From Edaphobacter modestus (GTDB taxonomy: Bacteria > Acidobacteriota > Terriglobia > Terriglobales > Acidobacteriaceae), in NCBI RefSeq assembly GCF_004217555.1, contig NZ_SHKW01000001.1:1178001-1242000 (forward strand): a stretch of 64,000 nucleotides of DNA, given 5' to 3'. Position 1 is the first letter of the stretch. Every line of letters starts with the position of its first letter. The position numbers and the translations under genes were made by a program. The notes below the pieces were generated by a model. It had not been told where the DNA came from and did no database searches. It saw only the letters and a program-made list of their open reading frames with translations. Shown piece by piece: positions 16,623 to 25,236 of the stretch.

Positions 16623-17696
16623 ATGGCAGAGGTTGGAGTTGCAGTAATCGGTTTCGGGCTTGCCGGGCGCGTTTTTCACGGCCCATTCGTCAACGCGGTG
16701 CCTGGGTTGAAGCTCGAGGCGATTGTGCAGCGGCGTGGGGATGAGGCCTCGAAGGCCTATCCGAAGGCTCGCATTCTGCGTTCGGTGGACGAGGCGCTCT
16801 CCGACCCGGCCGTCTCGTTGATCGTCGTCGGGACACCCAACGAGACGCATTACGATCTGGCGAAGCAGGCTCTGCTTGCCGGCAAGCATGTCGTCATCGA
16901 CAAACCCTTCGCGGCGACGAGCGCGCAGGCGAAGGAGCTGGTCGATCTGGCCCGGTCTAAAAAGCTGGTTTTGGCTCCTTTCCACAACCGCCGGTGGGAC
17001 GGCGACTTCCTCACGGTTCGCAAGGTTCTCGAGTCAGGCGGGTTGGGTCGCGTCGTCACCTTCGAGTCGCACTTCGACCGTTTTCGCCCCCTTCCGCGCG
17101 AAGCGACCTGGAAGGAGTCGGCCAACGACGCAAATGGAATGCTGTTCGACCTGGGACCTCACCTCGTGGACCAGGCCCTGGCGCTGTTCGGCATTCCGAA
17201 AGCGATTACAGCCAGCGTTCGACGGGACCGCGACACCACGGCCATCGAAGACGCCTTTGACATCACGCTGCATTATCCGAAACTCCAAGCCATCTGCCGG
17301 GCGACGATGCTGGCCGCCGAGCCGGCTCCGCGCTTCCTGATCCACGGAACCCGCGGGAGCTTCCGCAAATACGGCCTCGATCCCCAGGAACCGGCGCTGG
17401 TCGGTGGCGCCACCGTTCCGCCGGTGGGCGACGCCCGCGAATGGCTGGGTGAGCCTGAGGCAGCATGGGGGACTCTGGTGGTCGCACCCGATCCTGCGCA
17501 GCCCGGCCAGGTGACCCGTACCACGGTGAAGACGGAGCTTGGCGACTATCGCGGATATTATGCGAATGTCCGCGATGCAATTCTCGGCACCTCGCCCCTG
17601 AAGGTCAGTGCCGAGGACGGGTACCGCGTGGTCCGGCTGCTGGAGTTGGCCCGCCAGAGCAGCGCTGAGGGGCGCACGATTGAGTGCGGGCTGTGA
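16623..17696 (+). CDS. Gfo/Idh/MocA-family NAD(P)-dependent oxidoreductase
   Basis: A 357-residue protein with an N-terminal Rossmann fold (VGVAVIGFGLAGRVFHGPFV) and the family KPFAATSAQAKELVDLA segment, where the lysine of DKPF is the conserved catalytic or substrate-contact residue. The C-terminal alpha/beta domain includes GMLFDLGPHLVDQALALFG. Members oxidise or reduce sugars and inositols; this one is closest in style to YdgJ/scyllo-inositol dehydrogenase-like proteins. A strong AGGAGG lies four bases before the ATG. It is divergent from the TolC gene. Confidence 0.9.
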   Translation: MAEVGVAVIGFGLAGRVFHGPFVNAVPGLKLEAIVQRRGDEASKAYPKARILRSVDEALSDPAVSLIVVGTPNETHYDLAKQALLAGKHVVIDKPFAATSAQAKELVDLARSKKLVLAPFHNRRWDGDFLTVRKVLESGGLGRVVTFESHFDRFRPLPREATWKESANDANGMLFDLGPHLVDQALALFGIPKAITASVRRDRDTTAIEDAFDITLHYPKLQAICRATMLAAEPAPRFLIHGTRGSFRKYGLDPQEPALVGGATVPPVGDAREWLGEPEAAWGTLVVAPDPAQPGQVTRTTVKTELGDYRGYYANVRDAILGTSPLKVSAEDGYRVVRLLELARQSSAEGRTIECGL

Positions 17697-17756
17697 CCCC
17701 TCCTTTTGATCCGGATTAATCTTTTATTTTGTGCAACTTATATAGATTAAGACATG

Positions 17757-17811
17757 CAAAATATTGATTCCAGATGATTTAACCCCTAAAATCTCTGGAA
17801 TCAATATTTTG
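17757..17811. repeat. AT-rich perfect 18-bp inverted repeat
   Basis: CAAAATATTGATTCCAGA (17757-17774) and TCTGGAATCAATATTTTG (17794-17811) are exact complements, separated by 19 bases. The element sits in a 298-base intergenic stretch that is much more AT-rich than the rest of the window. ATTTTGTGC occurs at 17726-17734 and again at 17806-17814. It may be a two-way terminator, a regulator site, or the remains of a small mobile element. Nothing else is recognised between the oxidoreductase and argJ. Confidence 0.75.
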
Positions 17812-17994
17812 TGCGCTTTGTCAGGACTGCCGATTTCATTCCACACTCCTTAAAGAATAGCAGGCGGGGCGAAACTAATCGGCACTTGTTATCCTTTTGT
17901 ATTCAGCAGCTTATCGCTCTTTGGACTTGACAGCTTTTTGGCATGACCCTGGGCTGCGATTCCAGATGTGAGATGCATTGGTAGATTGGACTTT

Positions 17995-19227
17995 ATGAAT
18001 GACGCGTTGAAGGTGGGAGAGGCTCTGCCGGGTGGTTTTCTCTGGGGAGCGGTGAAGGCAGGGATCAAGGTGAGCGGAAACCCGGACCTGGCAGCGGCTT
18101 TGGTCCCAGGAGTGGGACAGGCGACGGCGATGTTTACCTCCAACCAGGTGGTGGCAGCTCCCGTAACCGTGGGCCGGCGACACATGGCCGCGACCGGCGG
18201 CAGGGTCGGGCTGGTTCTGGTGAACGCCGGGAATGCAAATTGCGCTACTGGGCAGGTGGGACTGGATGCCTGCGAAAAGACCTGCGTCGCGGCCGCCGAG
18301 ACCTTCGGGTGCATCTTTGACGAGGTCTTCCCTTCCTCGACCGGCATCATCGGCGTGCCGTTTCCCGACGGCAAGGTGATCGCGGCGCTGCCGGGTCTGA
18401 AGTCGTCGCTTGGCAACATGCCCGAGCACGCCGAGAGCTTCGCCCGGGCCATCATGACCACCGATACGCGGATGAAGGTGTCCCAGGCCTCGTTCGAGGT
18501 GGATGGCGTGGAGGTGAGGATCTTTGGGGCGGCGAAGGGAGCGGGCATGATTCATCCACGGCTGGGCGCGCCGGTGGCTCCCCACGCGACCATGCTGGTG
18601 TACCTGTTTACCGACATCGAGGCCGAAGGCGCACAGTTGCGCGAGCTGCTGCCCGCTGCCGTCGAGCACAGCTTCAACTCGATCTCGATCGACGGGGACA
18701 CCTCGACCAACGACACGGTGCTTCTGCTGACCAGCGGCGCCAGCGGCGTGCGCCTGAACGAGCGCACGCGCACGAGCTTCGCAGATGCGCTTGCGCAGGT
18801 CTGCAGCAAGCTGGCCTATGCCATCGTCGACGATGGCGAGGGTGTGACGCACGTGGTGACGCTGCACATTACCGGCGCGCGAAGCGAGTATGAAGCAAAG
18901 CAGATTGCGAAGTCGATTGCGCATTCGCCGCTGTGTAAGACGGCGTGGTCGAGCGCGGATCCGAACTGGGGACGGTTAATGGCTGCCGCTGGGTACTCGG
19001 GTGTGGAGTTCGATCCGGCGAAGGTGACGGTGCGGATCGGCGCGGAGCCGGTTTATGAGGGCGGGATGCGGTCTCCGGCCTTCGATGAGGCCCGCGCACA
19101 TGCCGTGATGAAGCAGAGGGACTACACGATCTCGATGAACTTCGGGCTGGGCGAGGCGGAGTGCCGGTTTGTGACGTGCGACCTGACCGAGCAGTATGTG
19201 AGGATCAACGCGGATTACTCGACGTAA
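17995..19227 (+). CDS. argJ: Bifunctional ornithine acetyltransferase / N-acetylglutamate synthase
   Basis: About 410 residues with the ArgJ hallmarks: GFLWGAVKAGIK at the N-terminus, FPSSTGIIGVPFPDGK, and the autocleavage region KGAGMIHPRLGAPVAPHATMLVYLFTD. In this family the chain cuts itself before the threonine of the ATML motif, and that threonine becomes the nucleophile. It recycles acetyl groups between N-acetylornithine and glutamate in arginine synthesis. The usual KGSGMIAPNMATML is slightly changed and one residue longer here. ATG 17995 is preferred over the GTG at 17968. No other arg gene is in the window. Confidence 0.93.
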   Translation: MNDALKVGEALPGGFLWGAVKAGIKVSGNPDLAAALVPGVGQATAMFTSNQVVAAPVTVGRRHMAATGGRVGLVLVNAGNANCATGQVGLDACEKTCVAAAETFGCIFDEVFPSSTGIIGVPFPDGKVIAALPGLKSSLGNMPEHAESFARAIMTTDTRMKVSQASFEVDGVEVRIFGAAKGAGMIHPRLGAPVAPHATMLVYLFTDIEAEGAQLRELLPAAVEHSFNSISIDGDTSTNDTVLLLTSGASGVRLNERTRTSFADALAQVCSKLAYAIVDDGEGVTHVVTLHITGARSEYEAKQIAKSIAHSPLCKTAWSSADPNWGRLMAAAGYSGVEFDPAKVTVRIGAEPVYEGGMRSPAFDEARAHAVMKQRDYTISMNFGLGEAECRFVTCDLTEQYVRINADYST

Positions 19228-19291
19228 GGTCGTTTCAAGAGAAATCTCGCGCAGGTCCGTGCGTCGTGGTCAGGGCAGCCCTGAGAGGGTC

Positions 19292-19307
19292 CTATCGTTC
19301 CCGATAG
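19292..19307. terminator. Short hairpin in the argJ / radical SAM convergent gap
   Basis: CTATCG and CGATAG form a six-base-pair stem around TTCC. It lies in the 188-base gap between two convergent genes, where a two-way terminator is expected. No T-run follows on either strand, so this is a weak call. Nothing else was recognised in the gap. Confidence 0.3.
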
Positions 19308-19415
19308 CAAGCCGAAGACACAACGTGCGCTGCGACGGCCCACGGGCTGAATCATGTCTCCACGCGGGCGCGTTCGGGGATTGATAGATCCGACACAACA
19401 TTAACCTCACAAAGC

Positions 19416-21014
19416 TTATTGCTTAGGAATAATGACGAAGGGGGCGGGTTCGTGTTGAGGTCCGAGGAAGGCAGCACCGCGCGTGTTGCTGGCAGAGAAT
19501 GCTAATTCCCAGGCTGGTGACTGGAGTTGCGGCATCGGTTTGGCCTGAAAGAGTTTGCGGCACTGCTTCGCAGTCCAGCGAGCCCACGTCTTCGACTTTT
19601 TCCGGCGCGCACTGTCAGTGGAGATGCCGGTACCGGCGTACATCTGGCGGTAGAGCTTGGATAGGAACATGAATGCCACCCGGGCCCGAAGGTTTGGGGT
19701 GCAGGCGGAGCGCTGCCAAATCGACGGCCAGTCATAGAAACGGTCCCAGACCTTCTGTGTACGCTCGCTAATCTCGCCGGAACTCATAGAGGGATGTGGC
19801 GTGAACATTTTAGGGCGGATGGCGGTAGGGATGAGCCAGTATCGAGTAATGGGAATCTCGCCGACCATCTCCGGGGCTTCAGCTTGCTCTTTTTCCCACC
19901 GGACGAAGTCCACTGTGCCGGGAAACGGGGTCATCATTACAAACTGGGCAAACGTGACGCCGGCTTTGAGAGCCATATCAACAGTCGCGTCGAAGGTCGT
20001 GGGCTTGTCAGTCGGCAGACCGAAGATGAAAGAACCCAGGACGTGGACACCATGTTTGTTAAAGGTTTGGAGCTGACGAGCGAGGGCATCCCCGGAGTAG
20101 TTGAAGTCTTTGAAGACGGCTTTTAGGCCTTCAGGGGTAACAGCTTCGACGCCGACCAGTGCCCCCTTGATATTGGCTTTGCGCATGGCGTCAAGATACT
20201 CGCCATCTTCACCGGCCTCCATGGTGATCTGGGTGAAGAAGACCATGTCGTGGGGAAGTTTGGCGAGCTCCGCCATAAGGAGAAAGCGTTCGGCCCGGAT
20301 GGCGGTAAGTTCTTCGAGTTTGGCGAAGTTATTCTGCTCGCGGGCCAGGCGCAGATCCGTCAGGGTGACAGGATAGAAATTGTCGTCGGCCAGAGCGATA
20401 AAGCGGAAGCCGATCCGGCGTAGATTGACGATCTCGTCGATCACGGACTGAAAGGCGCGCTGCCGGGGCTTCTGCCCATCGGTACGCCAGACGCTGCAGA
20501 AGGAGCAGTGTTTCGGGCAGCCGCGAATGGTCTGGACCGAGGCCCACATGTATTTATCGCGGGGTATCAGATCCCAGCGGGCAGCGAGGAATTCCGTGCC
20601 TCCGATGCGTCCGCCGTCGTAAATCTTTGCCGGAGCTCCAGCAAGACAGTCGGTGACCGCCTTACCCCAGGCGATATCTCCGTCCCCTTTGACAACTGCA
20701 TGCGCATGGCCCCGTTCGAAGGCCTCTTCAGGAAAAAGAGTTGCGTGGATGCCCCCATAAACGACCCAGGCACCGCGCTCGCGAGCGACGCGGCCGACTT
20801 CATAGCCGCGAAGTGCGTTGCCAGTATGAACGCTGATGCCGACAATATCGCCGGCATGTATGGATTCCGGGATGATCTGTTCCAGGGATTCGTCGATGAG
20901 TATGGGGTCGCCGACGATAGAGGGTGTGGCGGCGGCAAGGACGAAAAGCCAACGTGGGGTAATCACTGCGGTCCCAAAAGAATTGTCGCTGGGATTTACG
21001 AGATGAACACTCAA
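19416..21014 (-). CDS. B12-binding-domain radical SAM protein
   Basis: A 532-residue protein with an N-terminal cobalamin-binding-like domain (GDIVGISVHTGNALRGYEVG, then VVYGGIHATLFPEEA) and a radical SAM core with C166, C170 and C173 (CPKHCSFC). The DxHxxG motif that gives a base-off cobalamin ligand is not evident. The C-terminal third has conserved-looking FQAKPMPQLQ residues but no domain I know. Relatives include HpnJ/HpnR-type hopanoid enzymes and many uncharacterised methylases, so a C-methylase or ring-modifying enzyme is possible. It is not in an operon with a recognisable pathway. Confidence 0.85.
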   Translation of the reverse strand: MSVHLVNPSDNSFGTAVITPRWLFVLAAATPSIVGDPILIDESLEQIIPESIHAGDIVGISVHTGNALRGYEVGRVARERGAWVVYGGIHATLFPEEAFERGHAHAVVKGDGDIAWGKAVTDCLAGAPAKIYDGGRIGGTEFLAARWDLIPRDKYMWASVQTIRGCPKHCSFCSVWRTDGQKPRQRAFQSVIDEIVNLRRIGFRFIALADDNFYPVTLTDLRLAREQNNFAKLEELTAIRAERFLLMAELAKLPHDMVFFTQITMEAGEDGEYLDAMRKANIKGALVGVEAVTPEGLKAVFKDFNYSGDALARQLQTFNKHGVHVLGSFIFGLPTDKPTTFDATVDMALKAGVTFAQFVMMTPFPGTVDFVRWEKEQAEAPEMVGEIPITRYWLIPTAIRPKMFTPHPSMSSGEISERTQKVWDRFYDWPSIWQRSACTPNLRARVAFMFLSKLYRQMYAGTGISTDSARRKKSKTWARWTAKQCRKLFQAKPMPQLQSPAWELAFSASNTRGAAFLGPQHEPAPFVIIPKQ

Positions 21015-21512
21015 GAATCCATCCTTACTTCGTGCGAAGACGGTGGGTTCGCAGAGTGATTGAGAGTGGAACGAATCAACGCCCAGCTGCGGCTGGACAT
21101 TGAGTGCCGGCCAGGAAATTCCAGCCGGGCTAATTGTCGTCCATCATACATAGTGCGGGTAACTTCTCGTAGATGAGCGGTTCCCAGGGGTGACGAAAGT
21201 AGACGACAAATCACAAAATCTAGCCGAGTCACGGTTGATGGACAGTTGGAGACAAATCGTCGGAAAAGGCATGGATGGCAGATAGCCTTCTGTGGAGGTT
21301 CGGGCGAAATACAGGAGATTCTGCCCTCTTCGCTTTTGCCGAGACTGAGAAATGACGGCTCAAAGGAGTCCGTCATCGCTGTGGAATCCGGTTTTCGCAC
21401 GGGAATTTCTCCCATGGGTGACGGTTATGGGCTTTGGCGATTATCTTAGATACGGGTTAGTTTTCCCGCGGCGCAGTATGACCGTGGAGAGATGGGGATA
21501 TAAGGACCGCTT
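21015..21512. other. 498-base intergenic region upstream of aceE
   Basis: No convincing gene is seen here; the open frames at 21011-21415 (minus) and 21246-21449 (plus) lack any family signature. It should hold the promoters of the divergent radical SAM gene and aceE. TATCTTAGATA (21442-21452) is a perfect palindrome around one central base, about 60 bases before aceE, and could be an operator. I could not assign a riboswitch or a confident promoter. Confidence 0.5.
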
Positions 21513-24197
21513 ATGACGACAAAGCTTGAGACTCCCGCACAGGTTGACTTTGCTGCCGAGGTATCGGAGTGGATTGAAGCCTTCGACGAAGTGGTGGCGA
21601 GTGACTGGGAACAGGGCGCCGAACTGTTGGAGCAGCTGCGTACCCGGGCCCGCGAGGCGGGCGTTCCGGTCACCAGTGAGCTGATCACACCCTATCTGAA
21701 CACGATTCCGAAGCATGATGAGGTTCCCTATCCGGGCAACCGTCAGCTGGAGCGCAGGGTTGAGGCGCTGATTCGCTGGAACGCAATGGCCATGGTGCAC
21801 GGGCAGAACAAGAAGGACCCCGGCATCGGTGGACATATCTCGACCTACTCGTCGCTGGCGACGCTGTTGGAGGTGGGCTTCAATCACTTCTTCCATGCGA
21901 AGTATCCGAGTGCCTCGGGTGCGGATGAGCTTCCCGGTGACTTTGTCTACTTCCAGGGACATGCTTCTCCGGGTGTTTACGCGCGCGCGTACGTCGAGGG
22001 AAGATTCGACGACAAGCGCCTCAAGAACTTCCGCCACGAGTTGCGCGGCGAACCGGGTCTCTCCAGCTATCCGCATCCCTGGCTGATGCCGGATTTCTGG
22101 AAGTTCCCGACGGTCTCGATGGGAATCGGACCGCTGAATGCGATCTACCAGGCGCGGTTCATGCGCTACCTCGAGAATCGCGGCCTGATCGAGAAGAGCG
22201 ACCGCAAGGTGTGGGCCTTCGTGGGCGACGGGGAGACGGACGAAGTCGATACGCTGGGCGCGATCTCGCTGGGCGCACGCGAGAAGCTGGACAACCTGAT
22301 CTTCGTGGTGAACTGCAACCTGCAGCGGCTGGATGGGCCGGTGCGCGGCAACAAGCGCATCATCGATGAGCTTGAGGGGATGTTCCGCGGCGCAGGATGG
22401 AATGTCATCAAGGTGGTGTGGGGCTCAGACTGGGATGAGCTGTTTGAGCGCGACCACCAGGGGTTGCTGCTGAAGCGCATGGAAGAGTGCGTGGACGGCG
22501 ACTACCAGGCCTTCAAGGCCAAGGGTGGAGCTTATCTGCGCAAGGAGTTCTTCGGGAAGTATCCGGAGCTGCTGAAGCTGGTGGAAGACAAGACGGACGA
22601 TGAGCTGGCGCGTCTGCATCGCGGCGGCCACGATCCGCTGAAGATCTACAACGCCTACAAGCGTGCGCTCGAGCACAAGGGCGGTCCCACGGTCATTCTT
22701 GCCAAAACCGTCAAGGGCTATGGGCTGGGCTCGACCGAGGCACGCAATGCGTCGCACCAGGAGAAGAAATTGACCGATGACTCGATGAAGTCCTTCATCG
22801 AGCGCTTCGAGATTCCGGTCACGCCTGAGGCGGCGAAGGAGGGTGCATTCTTCCGTCCGGACGATTCGGCTCCGGAGATCCAGTATCTGCACGAGCGACG
22901 GCAGGCGCTCGGCGGATATCTGCCGAGCCGCGAGGTTCCGAAGCTCGAGTTCAAGACTCCTGCACTGGAAAGCCTGAAGGAGTGGACGGGCGGATCGAAC
23001 AGCCGCGCGGTCTCGACGACGATGGGCTTCGTCAGCCTGCTGCGCCATCTGCTCAAGGATCCAACGATTGGCAAGCTGGTGGTTCCGATTGTGCCCGATG
23101 AGGGACGCACGTTCGGTCTGGAGTCGGCGATTCGGCAGGTGGGCATTTACGCACCGGAAGGCCAAAAGTACATCCCGCACGACTCCGATATGCTGCTGAG
23201 CTACCGCGAGGAGAAGGAGGGCCAGATTCTCGAGGAAGGCATCACCGAAGCGGGATCAATGGCCTCGTTCACTGCGGCGGGCACGGCGTACGTGAACTAC
23301 AAGGTCCCGACGATTCCCTTCTACATGTACTACTCGATGTTCGGCTTCCAGCGCATTGGGGACATGGCGTGGGCGTTTGCGGACTCGCGCGGCAAGGGCT
23401 TCCTGATGGGTGGCACCGCTGGCCGTACGACCATGCTGGGCGAGGGTCTGCAGCATCAGGACGGACACAGCATCGTGCTGTCGAGCACGGTTCCGACCTG
23501 CCTGACCTATGACTCCGCCTTCGTGTACGAGTTGGCCGTCATTATTCAGGATGGCCTGCGGCGCATGTACGAGAACGGCGAGGACGTCTTCTACTACCTG
23601 ACCATGTACAACGAGGACTATGCGATGCCGGCTATGCCTGAGGGCGTTACGGAAGGCATTCTGCGTGGCCTTTACAAATTCAAGCCGGCGACGAAGGGCG
23701 AGGCTGTAGCTCAGCTCTTCGGCAGCGGTCCTATTCTGAACGAGGTGCTGAAGGCGCAGGAGATTCTTGCTACGAAGTACAACGTGCAGACCGATGTGTG
23801 GAGCGTGACCAGCTATACCGAACTTCGTCGCGATGCGCTGACGGTGGAACGGTGGAACCGGCTGCATCCTGCCGAGACGTTGAAGAAGAGCTATCTCGAG
23901 ACGGCGCTCGAAGGCACGAAGGGACCGATTATTGCGGCAAGCGATTACATGAAGACGGTTCCCGACCAGCTTTCTCCCTGGCTGCCGACGCGGCTGGTGA
24001 CGCTGGGTACGGATGGCTTCGGACGCAGCGACAATCGTGAGTACCTGCGGCGTCACTTCGAGGTGAATGCGGAGTCGATCGTGGGCGCGACGCTTTCGAA
24101 GCTGGCACGGGATGGCAAGATCAAGCCGAAGGTGGCACAGAAGGCTCTGATCGAGCTTGGACTGGATACCGAGGCAATCGATCCGGCTAAGGCATAA
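21513..24197 (+). CDS. aceE: Pyruvate dehydrogenase E1 component, homodimeric type
   Basis: An 894-residue single-chain E1, close to the 887 residues of the E. coli enzyme. The thiamine diphosphate motif is GDGETDEVDTLGAISLGAREKLDN...NCNLQRLDGP. The ends match too (EVSEWIEAFDEVV start; YLRRHFEVNAESIVGATLSKLA near the C-terminus). It decarboxylates pyruvate and passes the acetyl group to the lipoyl domain of E2. AAGGA lies six bases before the ATG. The E2 and E3 genes are not here; instead an E1-alpha-like protein follows after a strong hairpin. Confidence 0.96.
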   Translation: MTTKLETPAQVDFAAEVSEWIEAFDEVVASDWEQGAELLEQLRTRAREAGVPVTSELITPYLNTIPKHDEVPYPGNRQLERRVEALIRWNAMAMVHGQNKKDPGIGGHISTYSSLATLLEVGFNHFFHAKYPSASGADELPGDFVYFQGHASPGVYARAYVEGRFDDKRLKNFRHELRGEPGLSSYPHPWLMPDFWKFPTVSMGIGPLNAIYQARFMRYLENRGLIEKSDRKVWAFVGDGETDEVDTLGAISLGAREKLDNLIFVVNCNLQRLDGPVRGNKRIIDELEGMFRGAGWNVIKVVWGSDWDELFERDHQGLLLKRMEECVDGDYQAFKAKGGAYLRKEFFGKYPELLKLVEDKTDDELARLHRGGHDPLKIYNAYKRALEHKGGPTVILAKTVKGYGLGSTEARNASHQEKKLTDDSMKSFIERFEIPVTPEAAKEGAFFRPDDSAPEIQYLHERRQALGGYLPSREVPKLEFKTPALESLKEWTGGSNSRAVSTTMGFVSLLRHLLKDPTIGKLVVPIVPDEGRTFGLESAIRQVGIYAPEGQKYIPHDSDMLLSYREEKEGQILEEGITEAGSMASFTAAGTAYVNYKVPTIPFYMYYSMFGFQRIGDMAWAFADSRGKGFLMGGTAGRTTMLGEGLQHQDGHSIVLSSTVPTCLTYDSAFVYELAVIIQDGLRRMYENGEDVFYYLTMYNEDYAMPAMPEGVTEGILRGLYKFKPATKGEAVAQLFGSGPILNEVLKAQEILATKYNVQTDVWSVTSYTELRRDALTVERWNRLHPAETLKKSYLETALEGTKGPIIAASDYMKTVPDQLSPWLPTRLVTLGTDGFGRSDNREYLRRHFEVNAESIVGATLSKLARDGKIKPKVAQKALIELGLDTEAIDPAKA

Positions 24198-24219
24198 TTA
24201 ATCAGCGGAGTAATTGCAG

Positions 24220-24249
24220 CCGAGAGGGTTCCTCAGGGAACCCTCTCGG
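24220..24249 (+). terminator. Strong stem-loop between aceE and the E1-alpha-like gene
   Basis: CCGAGAGGGTTCC and GGAACCCTCTCGG form a perfect 13-bp stem with a TCAG loop, 23 bases after the aceE stop. The following TGTATTGCG has no T-run, so it may be a weak terminator or an attenuator that lowers expression of the downstream gene, or it may protect the aceE message 3' end. Confidence 0.75.
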
Positions 24250-24275
24250 TGTATTGCGAGGAGAACGGGAGAGCG

Positions 24276-25133
24276 ATGACGGCGAAGAGTACGGGAGAGG
24301 CGGGGGAGAATCCGCTGGTGCCAAATGCAAAGCTGCGGCAGATGTATACGAAGATGCTTGAGGCACGGATGCTGGAAGAGGCCGTGAGGAAGCGCGCAGC
24401 GGCAAAGGGAAACAAACGCATCGCTACGATTCGCGGCCAGGAAGCTGTGCGGGTGAGCACGACGATCGAGCTGATGGAGGACGACCTGGTCAGCGACACC
24501 GAGCCTACGGCCGGGATGGGACTGCTGCTGGGAGGAGATGGCGCTTCCCTTCTGCGTGGATTTACACGAGGCAAGTCCGAGCACGACAAGGTACTGCTTG
24601 AGGCGGGAGTAAGCCGGACCTTGCGCGGGGGCAAGGAGGAAGAAGAACGACTGCGACTCTCCGTGGGGGCTGCACTCGCTCTGAAGACCCAGGGACGGAA
24701 GGGTATCGTGGTGGCCTATTCGCGCAAGGGAGAGCTGACGCCTGCGGCATGGCGCAGGGTTCTGGCCCCTGCTGTGGAGCTCGATCTGCCGATTCTGTTC
24801 GTCGTGCTCGGGCGCAAGGCTTCGCAGAAGAAGGGGGCGGAACGTGCCGAGGCCTGCAACGCTGCACGCGCTGCGGGTGTGCCTGCGATTCAGGTGGACG
24901 CCTGCGATGCGGTCGCGCTGTATCGAGTTATGCAGGAGTCGCTCGGCAGAACTCGTGGCAGCGATGGCCCGGTTCTGATCGAAACGGTGAGCTGGCGGTT
25001 AGAAGGAACTCGTGGCGGTGTGGACGATCCCCTGGAGCACTTGAAGGAATTTCTAGTGGGTCGCAAAATCTGCAGTGCAGCGTGGTTCGAACAGATCGGC
25101 AAGACCACCCGCAGGCGACTTGCGTCCAAATAA
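24276..25133 (+). CDS. Degenerate E1-alpha-like protein (probable pseudoenzyme)
   Basis: The 285-residue protein begins like the alpha subunit of 2-oxo-acid dehydrogenases (LRQMYTKMLEARMLEEAVRKR, then IRGQEAVRVSTTIELMEDDLV, SVGAALALKTQGRKGIVVAY). Where catalytic alpha subunits carry the thiamine diphosphate motif GDGxxNxGxFHE, this one reads YSRKGELTPAAWRRVL, and the following ENNGY-type segment is LGRKASQKK. The cofactor residues are thus missing and the chain is shorter than the usual 330-370 residues. It is probably not a working E1. ATG 24276 has GGAG four bases upstream. Its place behind aceE suggests a related, perhaps structural or regulatory, role. Confidence 0.72.
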   Translation: MTAKSTGEAGENPLVPNAKLRQMYTKMLEARMLEEAVRKRAAAKGNKRIATIRGQEAVRVSTTIELMEDDLVSDTEPTAGMGLLLGGDGASLLRGFTRGKSEHDKVLLEAGVSRTLRGGKEEEERLRLSVGAALALKTQGRKGIVVAYSRKGELTPAAWRRVLAPAVELDLPILFVVLGRKASQKKGAERAEACNAARAAGVPAIQVDACDAVALYRVMQESLGRTRGSDGPVLIETVSWRLEGTRGGVDDPLEHLKEFLVGRKICSAAWFEQIGKTTRRRLASK

Positions 25134-25143
25134 ACAGCATCCA

Positions 25144-25164
25144 AGTACAAATAGTACAAATAGT
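25144..25164. repeat. Tandem AGTACAAAT repeat
   Basis: Two exact copies of AGTACAAAT and a third partial copy lie in the 103-base gap before the Wzi-like gene. The spacing of nine bases is near one DNA turn. It may be part of the promoter region of the polysaccharide locus, but this is only a guess. Confidence 0.6.
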
Positions 25165-25236
25165 TGAAAACCACTGTTTCCTTGTTCACAGCCTTGGCAA
25201 ATTAGACTTGAGCCTTAGTAACTCCGGGACCTTGAG

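Noticed and set aside
25075..25095. GTTCGAA-like tRNA T-loop motif
   Set aside because: It lies inside the E1-alpha-like coding sequence and has no acceptor or anticodon stem around it.
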